Notes: a model not told the origin generated them from the letters alone. A DNA stretch of 64,000 bases from Ilex aquifolium (GCA_951799425.1 OX637399.1:15058501-15122500); one strand, 5' to 3'. Counted from the stretch's first letter, positions 32,295 to 44,387 are shown. Numbers and translations are program-made.

Positions 32295-33740
32295 TAACCA
32301 AACCTCGATAAGTCAGCCGACACGGATGCGGAGAAAACCGACTGAACTATCGAGGTCGAGCCTAAAGTACGTTTAGGCACGGAACAAGAGCTGACTGACC
32401 GAACCATAGAAGTCTTGTCTAAAGTAAGTTTAGACAAGGATAATGAAAAGTATTTTCTTTTGGGCTCCTCTCTGAGCCCCGAGTAGCGTGTTGATCTTGT
32501 TTCACTGCTGAGAGAATACATCGATGTCTTCGCATGGACAACATATGAAATGCCCGGAGTCCCGCCTGAGGTGGTATGTCACCAATTGAATGTTGACCCT
32601 AGCTTTAAGCCAATCATAGAAAAGTTTAGGAGGTTAACACCATAGCATCAGGAAGCGGTAAAAGAAGAGGTTGCACGATTGTTGGAGTCCCAGACCATCA
32701 GGGAGGTTCAATACCCGACCTAGCTGTCAAATACTATAGTCGTCAAGAAGAAAAATGGCAAGTGCAGGGTTTGTGTCGACTTCACTGATCTCAACAAAGC
32801 TTGTCCAAAAGACAGATTTCCTTTACCAAAGATAGATCAGTTGGTCGACTCAACTGCCGATCACGAGCGGCTGAGCTTCTTAGAGGCATATAGGGGATAT
32901 CATTAGATCCCCCTTGCCGAACAAGATCAGGAAAAGGCTGCCTTTATAACACCTGAGGGGATATACTGTTACAAGGTAATGCCCTTTGTGTTGAATAATG
33001 CAGGTGCGACCTATCAGAGGTTGGTGACGAAGATGTTTTCCCACATGCTGGGCATTACCATGGAAGTCTACATTGATGACATGGTGGTTAAAAGTCGAAG
33101 GGCCACCAGTCACTGCTCTTACTTGAGAAATACATTTGACATACTTTGAAAATACAAAATGAAGCTGAGTGCCTCAAAATATGCGTTTGGGGTAGGCTCG
33201 AAAAAGTTCCTTGGGTTTCTGGATACCCACCAGGGAGTCGAGGTGAATCCCGATCAAGTAAAGGCGATTGCAGAACTACAATCACCCCGAGCAGTAAAGG
33301 AAGTGCAAAGACTAACAGGAATGGCAGCCACACTCGAAAGATTTATATCTCGAGCCTCAGATAAATGCATACCTTTCTTCCAATCGATCAAAGGAAATAA
33401 GGGAGCATTATGGAGTCAGGAGTGTGAGGAAGTGTTCACTAATTTGAAAGCGTACTTGGCTTCTCCACCTATTTTAACGAGACCACTCCCTAAGGAGTGC
33501 CTATTCTTGTACTTGGTTGTATCCGAGCACGCGGTAAGCGGAGCACTAATGAGAAGTGACCGAACAAATCTGAGTCTCGTGTACTATGTCAGCAAAATGC
33601 TTCTGGATGCCGAGTCAAGATACACGCCGTTGGAAAAGCTTGCGCTTGCCATGGTAAGCTCGGCTAGGAAGCTGCGACACTATTTCCAGGCACACCAAAT
33701 TGTGGTGCTCACTAATCAACCCCTAAAAGCACTTTTTTGA
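32295..33740 (+). pseudogene. pol: Tat-1 reverse transcriptase and first RNase H
   Basis: Same frame as gag. RT begins near LLREYIDVFAWTTYEMPG, then VKKKNGKCRVCVDFTDLNKA, CPKDRFPLPKIDQLVD, and the catalytic IDD in EVYIDDMVVKSRR (about 33068-33080). RNase H 1 follows with LFLYLVVSEHAVSGALM, in which the usual first Asp is replaced, and YTPLEKLALAMVSSARKLRHY. Stops (TAG at several Trp/Gln sites, for example in YPT*LS and YH*IPL) and the TGA at 33738-33740 break it. The degenerate first RNase H is usual in Tat elements, where a second domain follows. Confidence 0.9.
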
Positions 33741-34350
33741 AAGGCCGACTTTTCAAGTCGTATTGCTAAGTGGGCAGTAGAGCTCGGAGAGTTTGATTTT
33801 GTGTTCGAACCAAGAACTGCAATTAAGGGACAGGTAGTAGCTGATTTTATCGCCGAATTCCAACCCAAGCAGAGCTCGGGACCGGGCGAGAAGTCTAGGG
33901 TTGATAGCAATTCAGAATTCGGGGGTAAATGGAGTTTATTCATGGATGGATCATCCAACCAAAAAGGATTATGCATAGGCATCATATTGGAAAGCCAGAG
34001 GGATACGTGTTGGAAAAAGCCATCAGACTCGGCTTTCAGGCCTCGAACAACGAAGCAGAATACAAGGCCCTGATAGCAGGAGTAAGACTAGCACTTGGTT
34101 TGGGAGTAAGAAAGCTCTAGATTTTTTCTGATTCACAGCTGGTGCTGAATAAGATAATAGGGGAGTATATGGCAAAGGATGAGAGAATGATGGCCTATCA
34201 TGCTACTATAGAAAGGGAGTTAGGACAGATTCCAGAATACTCTATCCAGCAGGTTGGAAGAACAAAAAATTCTTATGCGGGTGCTTTGGCATCACAAGCT
34301 TCAGCCATCGACCAGGAGAAAGAAAGAACAGTTACTATTGAATTTTAGCC
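33741..34350 (+). pseudogene. pol: Tat-1 second (archaeal-like) RNase H
   Basis: A separate RNase H after the RT-RNase H unit, diagnostic for the Tat lineage: LFMDGSSNQKG (first Asp), then after a frameshift near 33985 SNNEAEYKALIAG (Glu) and IFSDSQLVLNKI (Asp), then GEYMAKDERMMAYHAT. A TAG before IFSDS replaces Gln. Known from the family: this extra domain is thought to compensate for or add to the degenerate first RNase H. Confidence 0.9.
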
Positions 34351-35616
34351 CGAGCCGAGCATTTCTCGGTGAGCTAGGAGAAGGTCTTATCTAGAGAACT
34401 GGAACCGAGTTGGATGGACCCGATCATTGCTTTCCTGAAGAATGGAGACTTGTCGGTAGACAAGAAGGAAGCCCACAAACTACGATTAAAAGTAGCCAGA
34501 TTTTGGTTATCTCCAAAAGATGAACTTTATCGACGATCGTTCGGAGGCCTGTACCTGAAATGCGTCCACCCAAAGTTAGTACCAGGATTTCTATCTGAGA
34601 TCCACGAGGGAAGTTATGGTGCTCATATTGGTGGAAGATCACTTGCCCACTGAGCCATTTCACAAGGTTTTTTGTGGTCATACATGCAGAAGGACGCTCA
34701 ACATTTTGTTAGGCGGTGTGAAAAATGTCAGAAATTATCTCCTATACCGAGAAGGCCAGCCCAGGAGCTACTTCCCTTGGCAAGCCCGTGTCCATTCGCA
34801 CAGTGGGGGCTGGATATAGTAGGACCGCTTCCTTGGGCCCCTGGGAACAAGCGTTTCTTACTTGTTGCAACCGATTACTTCACAAAATGGGTGGAAGTCG
34901 AGCCTCTAGCTAACATCCGAGATACTGACACAAGGAAATTTGTATGGAAAAACATCATCACCAGGTTCGGAATACCTAATGCGCTCGTATCTGACAATGG
35001 GACATAGTTCGATATTGGCCCCTTCAAAGCTTTCTATCAGCAGTACGGGATTCGAAACCATTATTCAACTCCATCCTATCCTCAAGGTAATGGGCAAGCA
35101 GAAATTTCTAACAAAATGATCCTAGATGGTATTAAGAAGAGATTGGAAGATGAAAAAGGAAGATGGGTGGAAGAACTGCCAAGCGTTCTATGGATGTACC
35201 GAACCATACTTAGGCGTTCGATTGGAGAAACCCCTTTCGCACTTGCTTATGGAATGGAGGCGGTAATACCTTTGGAAATTAGATTACCGACCTTAAGGAC
35301 CGAGCTCCTAGACAGTGGAGGCAATGACTCTGTCATTACTCTGGAACTTGATATAGCCAAGGAGAAAAGAGAGTAAGCAACCATTCGAATGGCATCTTAT
35401 CGGCAACAGATGTCCCGAGCTTACAACAAGAAGGTTAAACCTCAGGCTTTTGCCCTTGGAGATTTGGTCCTAAGGCGCGTTATGGGATCAACTAAGAACC
35501 CAGCGCGTGAAAAGCTTGGAGCCAATTGGGAGGGACCGTATAGCGTAACACGAGTAAGGGGCAGTGGGTATTATGAGCTCGAAACTCTGGATCATAAAAT
35601 GGTACCGCACCCCTAG
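34351..35616 (+). pseudogene. pol: Tat-1 integrase
   Basis: In a third frame. The zinc-binding region has GSYGAHIGGRSLAH and CEKCQKLS. The catalytic triad is visible: Asp in WGLDIVGPLPWAPG, Asp in LVSDNGT, Glu in PQGNGQAEISNKMI. The C-terminal part has MEAVIPLEIRLPTLRTE, LGDLVLRRV and NWEGPYSVTRVRGSGYYEL. Stops: TGA after SLAH, TAG after SDNGT, TAA after KEKRE, TAG at the end (35614-35616). All catalytic residues remain, but four stops exclude function. Confidence 0.9.
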
Positions 35617-36044
35617 AACTCTGCCAACCTGAGAAAGTTATATTTCTGAAAGTGCCTTTTGGAAATGTGAACTCCGAAGTACCTTTGGGAAGATAAAGGT
35701 GCCCCTTACCTGAAAGATTTAACAAGATTGGTTCATGATTAGCAAATTATTCGCAATATATTACAAGTATGAATAAAAGTTCTTTAATAAAAGTTCTTAA
35801 GATACATCTTTAGATTTTCATTACTGAATACATCCTACTGCTAAGGCAAGGAGGCAAAAAATCCTGATAGAAGTGTAAGCTTAAATCAGGTGCAGCAGCC
35901 CGATCAGATCTAGGCCCTCAACTAGGCATGACGATGTAAGCTGAATGCGTGTGGATTTGAGCCCGATTAGATCGACAGGTCGGTGCGATGGTGGAAATAG
36001 TCTCTGGAAATTCCCAAGGGTCCAGAAACTAACTCTACATGATA
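35617..36044 (+). other. Tat-1 spacer after integrase
   Basis: Short tail of integrase text (ANLRKLYF), then AT-rich sequence with no ORF or repeat that I can support. Confidence 0.6.
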
Positions 36045-36500
36045 ACCGAGCTCTTTGAAGAAGGGCCGAGTAAGGGCCATAACTTCTAGAGCTTAAATTT
36101 TTCTAAGTGTTAAAAGGTCCCTATGCTAGGACCGAGCTCTTTGAAGGAGGGCCGAGTAAGGGCCATAACTTCTAGAGCTTAAATTTTTCTACGTGTTAAA
36201 AGGTCCCTATGCTGGGATCGAGCTCTTTGAAGGAAGGCCGAGTAAGGGCCATAACTTCTAGAGCTTAAATTTTTCCAAGCATTAAAATGTCCCTATGTTG
36301 GGACCGAGCTCTTTGAAGAAGGGCCGAGTAAGGGCCATAACTTCTAGATCTTAAATTTTTCTAAGTGTTAAAAGGTCCCTATGTTGGGACCAAGCTCATG
36401 AAGAAAGGCCGAACAAGGGCCATAACTTCAAAAGCCTAGACTTGTCTAAATTGGAACCGAGTTTATTGAAGAAAGGCCGACTGGAGGCCACGACAACTTG
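36045..36500 (+). repeat. 86-bp tandem repeat in Tat-1 3' region
   Basis: Units start ACCGAGCTC(T)TTGAAG at 36045, 36131, 36217, 36303 and 36389, exactly 86 bp apart. A sixth starts at 36456 after a shortened unit of 67 bp. Each contains 'ggccgagtaagggccataac'. Neighbouring units differ by only a few bases. It lies between pol and the antisense gene. Confidence 0.92.
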
Positions 36501-36688
36501 AGCAATCCTTTATTTTTGTACAAATCACAAAAAAGGAAATAGAAACACCAAACAAAGAGCCATGAAATGAAACTTTCATTACACTTCACAAAGTTACAAA
36601 ATCTAGAAACTTTCAAGTGCATACTTCAAAAACTTACAAAATCTTTCCAATATAACTTACAAATTGAACCAAAAGTTTTTTAAGTGTT

Positions 36689-38464
36689 TCAGGATGATGG
36701 AGGCTGCTGGGAAGAGCTAGGCATAGAGTGGCGAGAGTGAAGCTCTGAGGATTTAGGCACTCCAGCAGCAGTTAATGCGGCATGCCAACCCTTGCTGAAG
36801 TATGCCTTCTCTAAGAGTGGGATTTGTAGAGCTAAGTGATTTTCTGCCTTCTGTATTCCTTGTTCATATGCAGAGTCCTCTCAATCCTTAGCCTCGGCCC
36901 TAAACTTATCAAACTCTTCCAAGAGACTAGCATGATCAAGCTGGGATTGGGAGAGCTCCACATTTGATGCATGCTCAGACTCTTTCAACTGTCCAATCTC
37001 CGCAGAAAGCTTCTCGTTCTCCTATGTCAGGCTATGCATTTGAGCCTGTAGAACCAGAACTTCCTCGCAGAGCTTGGCATACTCTTCATCCGTGGATTCT
37101 TTCATAGCTTTGTCTTTTTGGGATATCCTAGCCCCTACTTCATGTACTTTTTGAAGCCCCTACAAGTTAAAAAGAGAGAAAAACTTAGATAGGTTACTAC
37201 AGCTTTAAAGGAAGGTAAAAGGAACAAGCTTAATACTAGAACCATTTTCTGGATTGCTTGGCGAGTAATCTCATCGTCAGACAAAGCCTCATTTGAAGCT
37301 AAGTCCCGAGGTAGAATTACTCCCCTAGAAATCCCCACAGCGACGTTGAAGTCTTCAACAGCTGAATCCTTCACCGTTATCTCCCTTCTTTTTGCTCTAA
37401 GGATGGGTCATACTGGGGGAGTAACAGGCTTAGTAGAAGGCACTGTATCATAATCTACGACTTTGCGCCTCTTAGGGGCAGGATCTTCAAAAAGTTTGAT
37501 AAGAGAATCAGGACGGTCATCAGTTGATTGAACATGAACAGAAGGTGTAAGCTCGACAGGAATAAAAGAATTTGGAACAGGAACCAAGTTTGCGGGCTCA
37601 TCATCCTGGTGAGCCACATTGCTCGATTCAGGAGGTGTAAGTTTGGTAGGAGCTCCAAACTCAATTTCTTCAAGTACAGGGTCGGTATGAATAGGAGAAT
37701 CAATCGGCGTGGAGGGATCGGGAGGGACATATGCCTCAATAGTCGACAGAAAGTCAAGAAAATTTATGATCGTTCTATTTCTTCCAGATGGACCGGGCAG
37801 TGGCCTCTTGCGGGAACGAGAAGTCTGGTCCCGAGTAGCTTGAATAGTCTCACGATCGGCGGCAAGTGAAGAATTAGGTCAGTTAGGTACGACGATGAAC
37901 GACATGTATGTCGAGGTATACCCGAGAAGTGTGTGAGCAGCACGAAAAAATAAGGAGTCATTGTAGATCCACACTTTTTTGAGCTCATCCATCTTGACTG
38001 CGCGCTCAGGTACTATTTCCTTCACAGTTTTGCCTTCAAAGAAAAGAAAACATAAGCAAAAATAGTAGATGACTGAATTATGAAGATAGAGTAAAAGCAA
38101 CAGTCACCTGGTGAGCCTTCCTGGTATGGGCAACGATAAGAATGAGTAGCGCCAGCAGCATATTCCCAGTTTCTAGAAACAAAGACCACATCGTTCTCAT
38201 GGCCTTTGTTTGAATCTGGAAGGAGAGTTACCAAGTAGCAATCCTTCCTTCTCACTCCGAGATAGTAGTTGTCTCCAGCTGGTTTGATGATGTAACAATA
38301 CAAAATCTCCCATAGACCAAGGCTTAGGTTTAGAATCATGTTCAAAGCAGCTACACCCATCACTATTCTGAAAAAAATTGGGCCAGCACTGGATGGGGCA
38401 CAACTTCATTGCAAATAGCACCCAAATAAGGAGAGGATCAAGGAGGAAATGAACACCGCCCTAC
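36689..38464 (-). pseudogene. Tat-1 antisense gene, body (exons 1b, 2, 3)
   Basis: Encoded opposite to gag-pol. Exon 1b (38464 to 38108) includes HFLLDPLLIWVLFAMKLCPI and, after a one-base slip in a T run near 38370, LVTLLPDSNKGHENDVVFVS, resembling the plant 'putative gypsy type transposon' family (Transposase_28-like). A GT-AG intron of 74 bp (38107-38034) joins ...EGSPG to KTVKEIVPE. Exon 2 has a TGA at 37879-37881, a Pro-rich acidic part, the basic cluster PKRRK (possible nuclear signal) and a TGA at 37408. A second intron (about 37236-37160) precedes exon 3, a Glu/Lys/Leu-rich predicted coiled coil (LCEEVLVLQAQMHSL, TAG at 37024-37022) ending at TGA 36691-36689. The N-terminus is at 53131-53008. 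Molecular function is unknown. Confidence 0.75.
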
Positions 38465-38494
38465 GGGGATGAAATTCTTTTAAGGGGAGAAGAA
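38465..38494 (+). other. Copy of Tekay polypurine region outside the 5' LTR
   Basis: The 30 bp just before the Tekay-1 5' LTR (GGGGATGAAATTC to GAGAAGAA) are identical to the 30 bp before its 3' LTR (50537-50566). An ordinary insertion would show host sequence here. Confidence 0.85.
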
Positions 38495-38880
38495 TGTAAA
38501 ACCCGGGTAAATTTGAACTTTTATGAAAAAGGGTAAAACGGTAATTTGTCACTACGGTACAGGTTGCAAACCTGAATTTTTCTAGAGCTCGGATGACGAA
38601 ACGGACCTCACCGTTGGATTCGTCTCGCGGAATCTAGTTACCCTGTCAAATTTCGTCGAATTCCGAGTTAGTCAGATTTTTCATGTTTTACGAGACGGTT
38701 GGGCCTCGGGTGACCCAAAAATGAAATCTTTAATAAAATTTTAAAGTTTGGAAAATAAATGGAGGCAAGTTAAAATAAAAATATTTTGAACTTAAACCGG
38801 AGCGAAATTTAATCGTTTCGGGGCGAAAACGGACCTGGGAAAGAAGGGTCGTGTGGATTGTGGGCCAAGTATTTAGAGAG

Positions 38881-38888
38881 TATAAATA
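38881..38888 (+). promoter_or_regulatory. TATA box of Tekay-1 5' LTR
   Basis: TATAAATA, 387 bp from the LTR start, repeated at 50956-50963. Confidence 0.7.
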
Positions 38889-40547
38889 GGGGAGAAAATC
38901 ATATTTTCTCCCCATTTTTGCTTCAGCCGTTCAACGTGAAAACAAGAGAGGGAAAGCTAGGTTTTTCTCCACCTTCTCTCTAAGATCTTCGTCTCTACGG
39001 AGCTCAAATCCACTCGAGCGAAGAGGGAAAGTTATTCTCCTCGCCAAGGGCTACAAAACCCTACCAAGAAAGACGGATTTCACCGAAGTTCCAAAAACGA
39101 GCTTGGAGAAATCAAGGGTTTTGGGCAAAAATTGGGATTCTTGAAGGTGTCTACCAAGTGAGTTTACGCTTCAAGAGGTAGGGTTCCGTCCTACTAAGGT
39201 TTATTCCAAGCCTAGTATGTTTTGTGAAATGGGTAGGTTGATAAATTATATATATCACTTGTCTATTGTTGTAAATTGGGTGAAATGGGTATTGAAATGG
39301 GTAAAGATAAATCCTAGCTTGGATTGGTAATTAGAAATTGCTAAATGTGATTTCTAGAATTGGATATGTGAAATAGATCCAATGTGATTCTTGTGTTATA
39401 TGAATTTGTGGGCATGTTATGTGTTTACATTATACCTTGATGAATATGGGGTGTTGGTAGCATGATTATGTGATAACACGCTTGGAAATTGAGTTGTGTA
39501 AGTGGTTGATATATATACATGCTTGCGATATATTAACTTTGTAAAGAATCATGGGAATTATATGCTTATGATATAATTTTGCCATGGAATATGTTAATTG
39601 TGTTGAAAATGTTCATATGTCATTCTTAGCATATTGAACATTGTATCATTGTTGAAATGAGGCATTACACTGCATTATGCACGGGAACATCGCATATATG
39701 GGTGTGTGTGCATGGTTGTTGTCAACACCACACTTGGTGGATGACGGGTGGGCTCGTGTAAGCTTGGTCGAAGACCTAGCCGAGTCTCACGGTTTGCATG
39801 GTTGATAGGGTTGGGGTAGTAAGAAGGGCTAGAAGATCCATCGGGTGCAAGACCTGGTGATTAGGATACGCACTCCTTTGGCTCGGCCCATGAAGTGTGT
39901 ATCTGTACGCGGAACCTTCGGTGGAAGTCCGTAAATTCCGTGTAGGTTGGGTGACCTTTGGTGTGAGTCCATGAACATCCACCCCTATAAAGACCCTAGA
40001 TTGATGTGTCATTTGATGTGCAACATAAATGACGGATTCGTACACATTGGCACTTGCATGTGTTGAGGAGTCGAGAAGGGCTCGGTTGATGTGCATGAGT
40101 GAGTCTCACCTCATTCCACAGCATGACATTGCAAATTCCAACATTGAATGCACTTTCTTGTTTGGAATGTTATGAATTGTTGATTTCTGGCATGTGAACA
40201 TTTCATGTGCATCTAGGTTGGGGAGTAGCCTCATTAGGAGATACTCTATTGAGCGTGGCTCACCCTTCATGGGAAAAACATTTCAGGTGCGGAATATACA
40301 TCGGTGGATGGCTCCCAATTCGAGCCTCGTGGATGAAGGAAGCCGAAATGTGGCTTTGTTTGAGTTTTTGTAAAATATTATGAAAACTTAGTTTTTGGCA
40401 TGTAAAATTATGGAATTAAGTGTAATAGAGTTGCTTTTAACCTTGTTTAGTTTGAAAATTTTCATTATGCATGTGTTGGTGAGTTTGGAATGGATTTGAA
40501 TGGATTGGAAGTGAAAAACAAAGGAAAAAGGCAAAAGTGGCAGAACC

Positions 40548-40634
40548 GTACCTGTACGGCGACAGCCAGAAGGTAGAGCGTACCGGTACGCCTATGTCCA
40601 GTAGGCACACCGTACCGGTACGCGTAAGGGTACG
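40548..40634. repeat. Palindrome cluster, CGTACCGGTACG type, in Tekay LTR
   Basis: CGTACCGGTACG units with partly decayed arms, in an LTR that is not homologous to the Athila LTRs carrying the same word (12185, 23385, 43238, 55386). The 3' LTR has the cleaner version at 52620-52724. Confidence 0.8.
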
Positions 40635-40922
40635 CCCCCCAAAATTTTCTGAAATTTTAATATTGTTTGCCAAACTTTTGGGCTATTATTTCCTCCCTTT
40701 AAATGTTATAAATGGACTATAATGAGCTACCAATGGTGGCATGTTGGACCTCGGATGGGTCATTGGATCAAAAGTTAATAAACTTTATTTTCTTTTATAA
40801 TACCGAATAAAGGTATACTAGTGACGTGACGTCGGGTTGTGCGAAAGTCACGAATACTTCCGCGGGTTGGTGGGTTATCAACGGGTAATAAAGGACCCCC
40901 GAATTTTTGGGGTGGCACAGCT

Positions 40923-40934
40923 TGGTATCAGAGC
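40923..40934 (+). other. Primer binding site, initiator tRNA-Met
   Basis: TGGTATCAGAGC, complementary to the 3' end of plant initiator tRNA-Met, just after the LTR. Confidence 0.95.
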
Positions 40935-41119
40935 ATAGGTATGCAACTTACCTAGGGCTTGATGGGGCATGGGTCTAGACCATTGCATTCATTGTGCATT
41001 ACACGTTATGTGCTTAAATTGCTACATGTTATGTGGTATGTGTTGTGTGAATTATATGCGTGGTAAAATGTGTATGGAAATGGACACACTAGGGTTAGAA
41101 AACTTAACCTTGAGAGTGG

Positions 41120-41741
41120 GAAAGCAAATGAATTGGAAAGTTCAAAGCGTAGATGTCTACTAGTGGTGGCATACGCGCTACTAGTGAGACAATGGGAAAA
41201 TTTTATGACGTTCCAACTTGATCCCTATCTCGGGATACTAAGTTAGTGTGTCATTGCCACTTGACATGTGTGTAGATGGCAAGTGGAAGAAGGGGACGTC
41301 GAGGCGGTGGGCGGAACAATAATCAACCACCACCGGTCTTCGATCAACAAGCGTTTACGGAAACCATGGGCATGATGGCGGTTACTGTTGCACAAGCTAG
41401 TGCAAATGCCGAACATGGAGGCACGAGTAACCTCCAACAGTTTAAAGCGCACAAACCTCCAGTTTTTATGGGAGGGGCGGATCCAATGGTGGCCGACCAT
41501 TGATTCCGGCAAGTCAATAAGATCTTAAGGGCAATGGAGGTCACCTCAGACGCCACTAAGATAAGACTAGCTGCATTCCAGCTAGAGGGAGAAGCTCAAT
41601 TGTGGTGGGATTGGGTGACGGCCTCAAAGAACCTAGAGGCCATGACATGGGAAGAGTTTCAGGAGCTCTTCATGGGTAAATATTTCCCAACGGCCGTTCG
41701 ACATGCAAAGGCCCGGGAATTCCTAGATTTGAAACTAGGAG
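41120..41741 (+). repeat. 622-bp direct duplication, left copy (5' leader and gag start)
   Basis: Nearly identical to 43766-44387 (I see about three base differences). It includes the leader and the first 155 or so codons of gag from the ATG at 41276. A TGA at about 41502 replaces the Trp codon present in the right copy. The left copy has no Athila insertion at its GAAAG (41120-41124), whereas the right copy starts with GAAAG at the Athila LTR border. Confidence 0.93.
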
Positions 41742-43765
41742 ACAAAACACAAACTAAAACAAAAATATTTACAAGTTAGATGACATACCTTGGCCCGTGA
41801 TGAAAATCACAAGACTTACCTTATGCCGTCCCAAAATCACCTCTTTGAACTCAACGCTTTACCTTCCCCGGCAACGGCGCCAAAATGATTGGTTGGAAAA
41901 CGTTGTTGTTTCCTAACCTCGTAACATCACCCTCACCCTCAATGTGTGTATGTGGCTTATAGTGATGGGGGAGTGTCACTCTCCCTCCGGATGATGCAAG
42001 AAGATAGGAAACAACAACAAAATGGATGTGAATGGAAATGTGATGAACAAAATAGATGGAATGAGATGCGGTGTGCACAAAAATGCTCCCCAATCGAAAG
42101 GAGTCTTTTGTGGTCGTGTGTTTTACTTGGAAAATATTCCAAGGTCGTCTCCTCAGGGAAGGAAAGGGGGTTTTGTGAAAGTGATTTTGCAAAAGTGAAA
42201 AGAAAGTGTAAAATCTTGTATTTGAGTTTTGTGTTTGGTTTGTGAATGAAAATGCAAATAAAGCAAGTGTTGGCTAATCCAAAGGGTTCATTCCAATGGG
42301 AATACCAAATCAACTCAAAGCCTTCTTCCGATTGAGCATGAATGAACGATTGATTCGGGGGAAGCTAGGGACGAGATTGGTGAGTATCTAAGCATAAACC
42401 GTGACTAGGCCTACGGAGTATCAAAGGCTCACCAACTCATCCACTCTCAACCCCGTCAAACCGAACCATTTGACTCTAAAGGGAGGAATGAAGAAGAGTT
42501 GAAAATAGTATTCCCAAGAGGAATTTTCCCTTGGATTAACCAACTTAAATCCTAACTAATCATACATAAAAATGAAAGACAAGCATAATGTAAAGACATA
42601 TAATGAAGACATGAAGCATGAAAATTAACTTACAACAAGAAATCTAAAGCTATGAAGAGAAATATTCAAAACCCATTTTAAGCTAAAAATGAAAAACATG
42701 AAAGCATAACAATGGTGAAATGAAGAACATGTAAGTAAACTTGCAATAGACTTGAAAGGAATGAGATTAAAGACAATAAATGAAGCTTACAAGGTTCTTA
42801 CATTAAACTACAAGTGAAAGAGTAGAAGAAAAATGCAAAAACGTCACTTTGAGCACTATTCATCATCTTCCCCCTTGGAGCTTTCTATCTCTACTCCTAA
42901 GCTTAGGTAGCCAACTCCCCTGCAATGCTGAATAATGCTGAGTATATGGAGTGTGAGAGCCTTCAATTTTCGTGTATGGTGGTCCCCCCAAGGTGTGTGC
43001 AGGTCTTACACAAAAGGGGGCTGAGTTGCAGCCTTGGACAGACCAGCCTGCCACTCCTCAGGCAGCCCACTCCTCACCCATCCTCCTTGAATGCCAAGCC
43101 TCAAAAGTCTTCAAGTTGTGTCAGGGAGGCATGCAAATGTGTTAGAAAATGTTGGGATAGGCGTGGGAGAAGTGTAGGTGGGACCCCCAAGCAAGTGGGG
43201 CTGAGTTGCAGGAGTATCGGGGCTGCTTCAGGGGAGCGTACCGGTACGCGTACCGGTACCCCGAACACCAGAAACTTCGGCGTACCGGTACGCGTACCGG
43301 TACACTCTTTTCTGCTCTGAACCACTTTTGGTAGAATCGGCATAACTTTTGATCCAACTGTTGGATTGGGCTGACATTTGGACACCAAACAGAAGACACC
43401 CATATCTACAACTTTCATGTTTTGAAATTTTCCAAATTCTGAGTAGAACATGGTCAAAATGGAGGAACTCCGAGGCAGTACTTCCAAATGATGTGGCTGC
43501 TGATGCCCTTGTTCCCAAGCACCAATGCCTTCTTGATTTCTTCACTTTTAAGCCTCCAATTCTTCATGTATTGTGTCCATGCCTTCACCACACATGCATC
43601 AAGGTTGCAATGTCCTAAAATCAATCATTTAAGCTATAAAAGGTTGCAACATCAAAATATCAACATTATAGTTCAAAACGGCTAACTTCTAAGCACTTAT
43701 ATGCAAAAGTTGAGTTGAAATGCTTGCAATGAGGCCATGAAATATGCAAAATTACGCACTCATCA
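41742..43765 (-). mobile_element. Truncated antisense Athila-type element (LTR plus leader)
   Basis: On the minus strand: LTR from TGATGAGTGCGTAATTTTGC (43765) to CCAATCA (41886), 1880 bp, then an exact tRNA-Asp primer site (41865-41882) and about 120 bp of leader, cut at 41742. The LTR subfamily is that of 10858-12713. The rest of the element, including its other LTR, is missing. Confidence 0.92.
43238..43305. repeat. Palindrome cluster, CGTACCGGTACG type
   Basis: Two dyads of GTACCGGTACGCGTACCGGT form separated by 'ccgaacaccagaaacttcgg'; the dyads are almost perfectly preserved. Confidence 0.82.
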
Positions 43766-44387
43766 GAAAGCAAATGAATTGGAAAGTTCAAAGCGTAGAT
43801 GTCTACTAGTGGTGGCATACGCGCTACTAGTGAGACAATGGGAAAATTTTATGACGTTCCAACTTGATCCCTATCTCGGGATACTAAGTTAGTGTGTCAT
43901 TGCCACTTGACATGTGTGTAGATGGCAAGTGGAAGAAGGGGACGTCGAGGCGGTGGGCGGAACAATAATCAACCACCACCGGTCTTCGATCAACAAGCGT
44001 TTACGGAAACCATGGGCATGATGGCGGTTACTGTTGCACAAGCTAGTGCAAATGCCGAACATGGAGGCACGAGTAACCTCCAACAGTTTAAAGCGCACAA
44101 ACCTCCAGTTTTTATGGGAGGGGCGGATCCAATGGTGGCCGACCATTGGTTCCGGCAAGTCAATAAGATCTTAAGGGCAATGGAGGTCACCTCAGACGCC
44201 ACTAAGATAAGACTAGCTGCATTCCAGCTAGAGGGAGAAGCTCAATTGTGGTGGGATTGGGTGACGGCCTCAAAGAACCTAGAGGCCATGACATGGGAAA
44301 AGTTTCGGGAGCTCTTCATGGGTAAATATTTCCCAACGGCCGTTCGACATGCAAAGGCCCGGGAATTCCTAGATTTGAAACTAGGAG
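43766..44387 (+). repeat. 622-bp direct duplication, right copy
   Basis: Begins exactly at the terminal base of the antisense Athila LTR and continues uninterrupted into the rest of gag. This is the copy in frame with pol. Confidence 0.93.

Larger units (their letters stand above)
38495..40919 (+). repeat. Tekay-1 5' LTR
   Basis: 2425 bp; about 2% visible differences from the 3' LTR, mostly transitions. TATA at 38881; palindrome cluster at 40548-40634. Confidence 0.93.
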
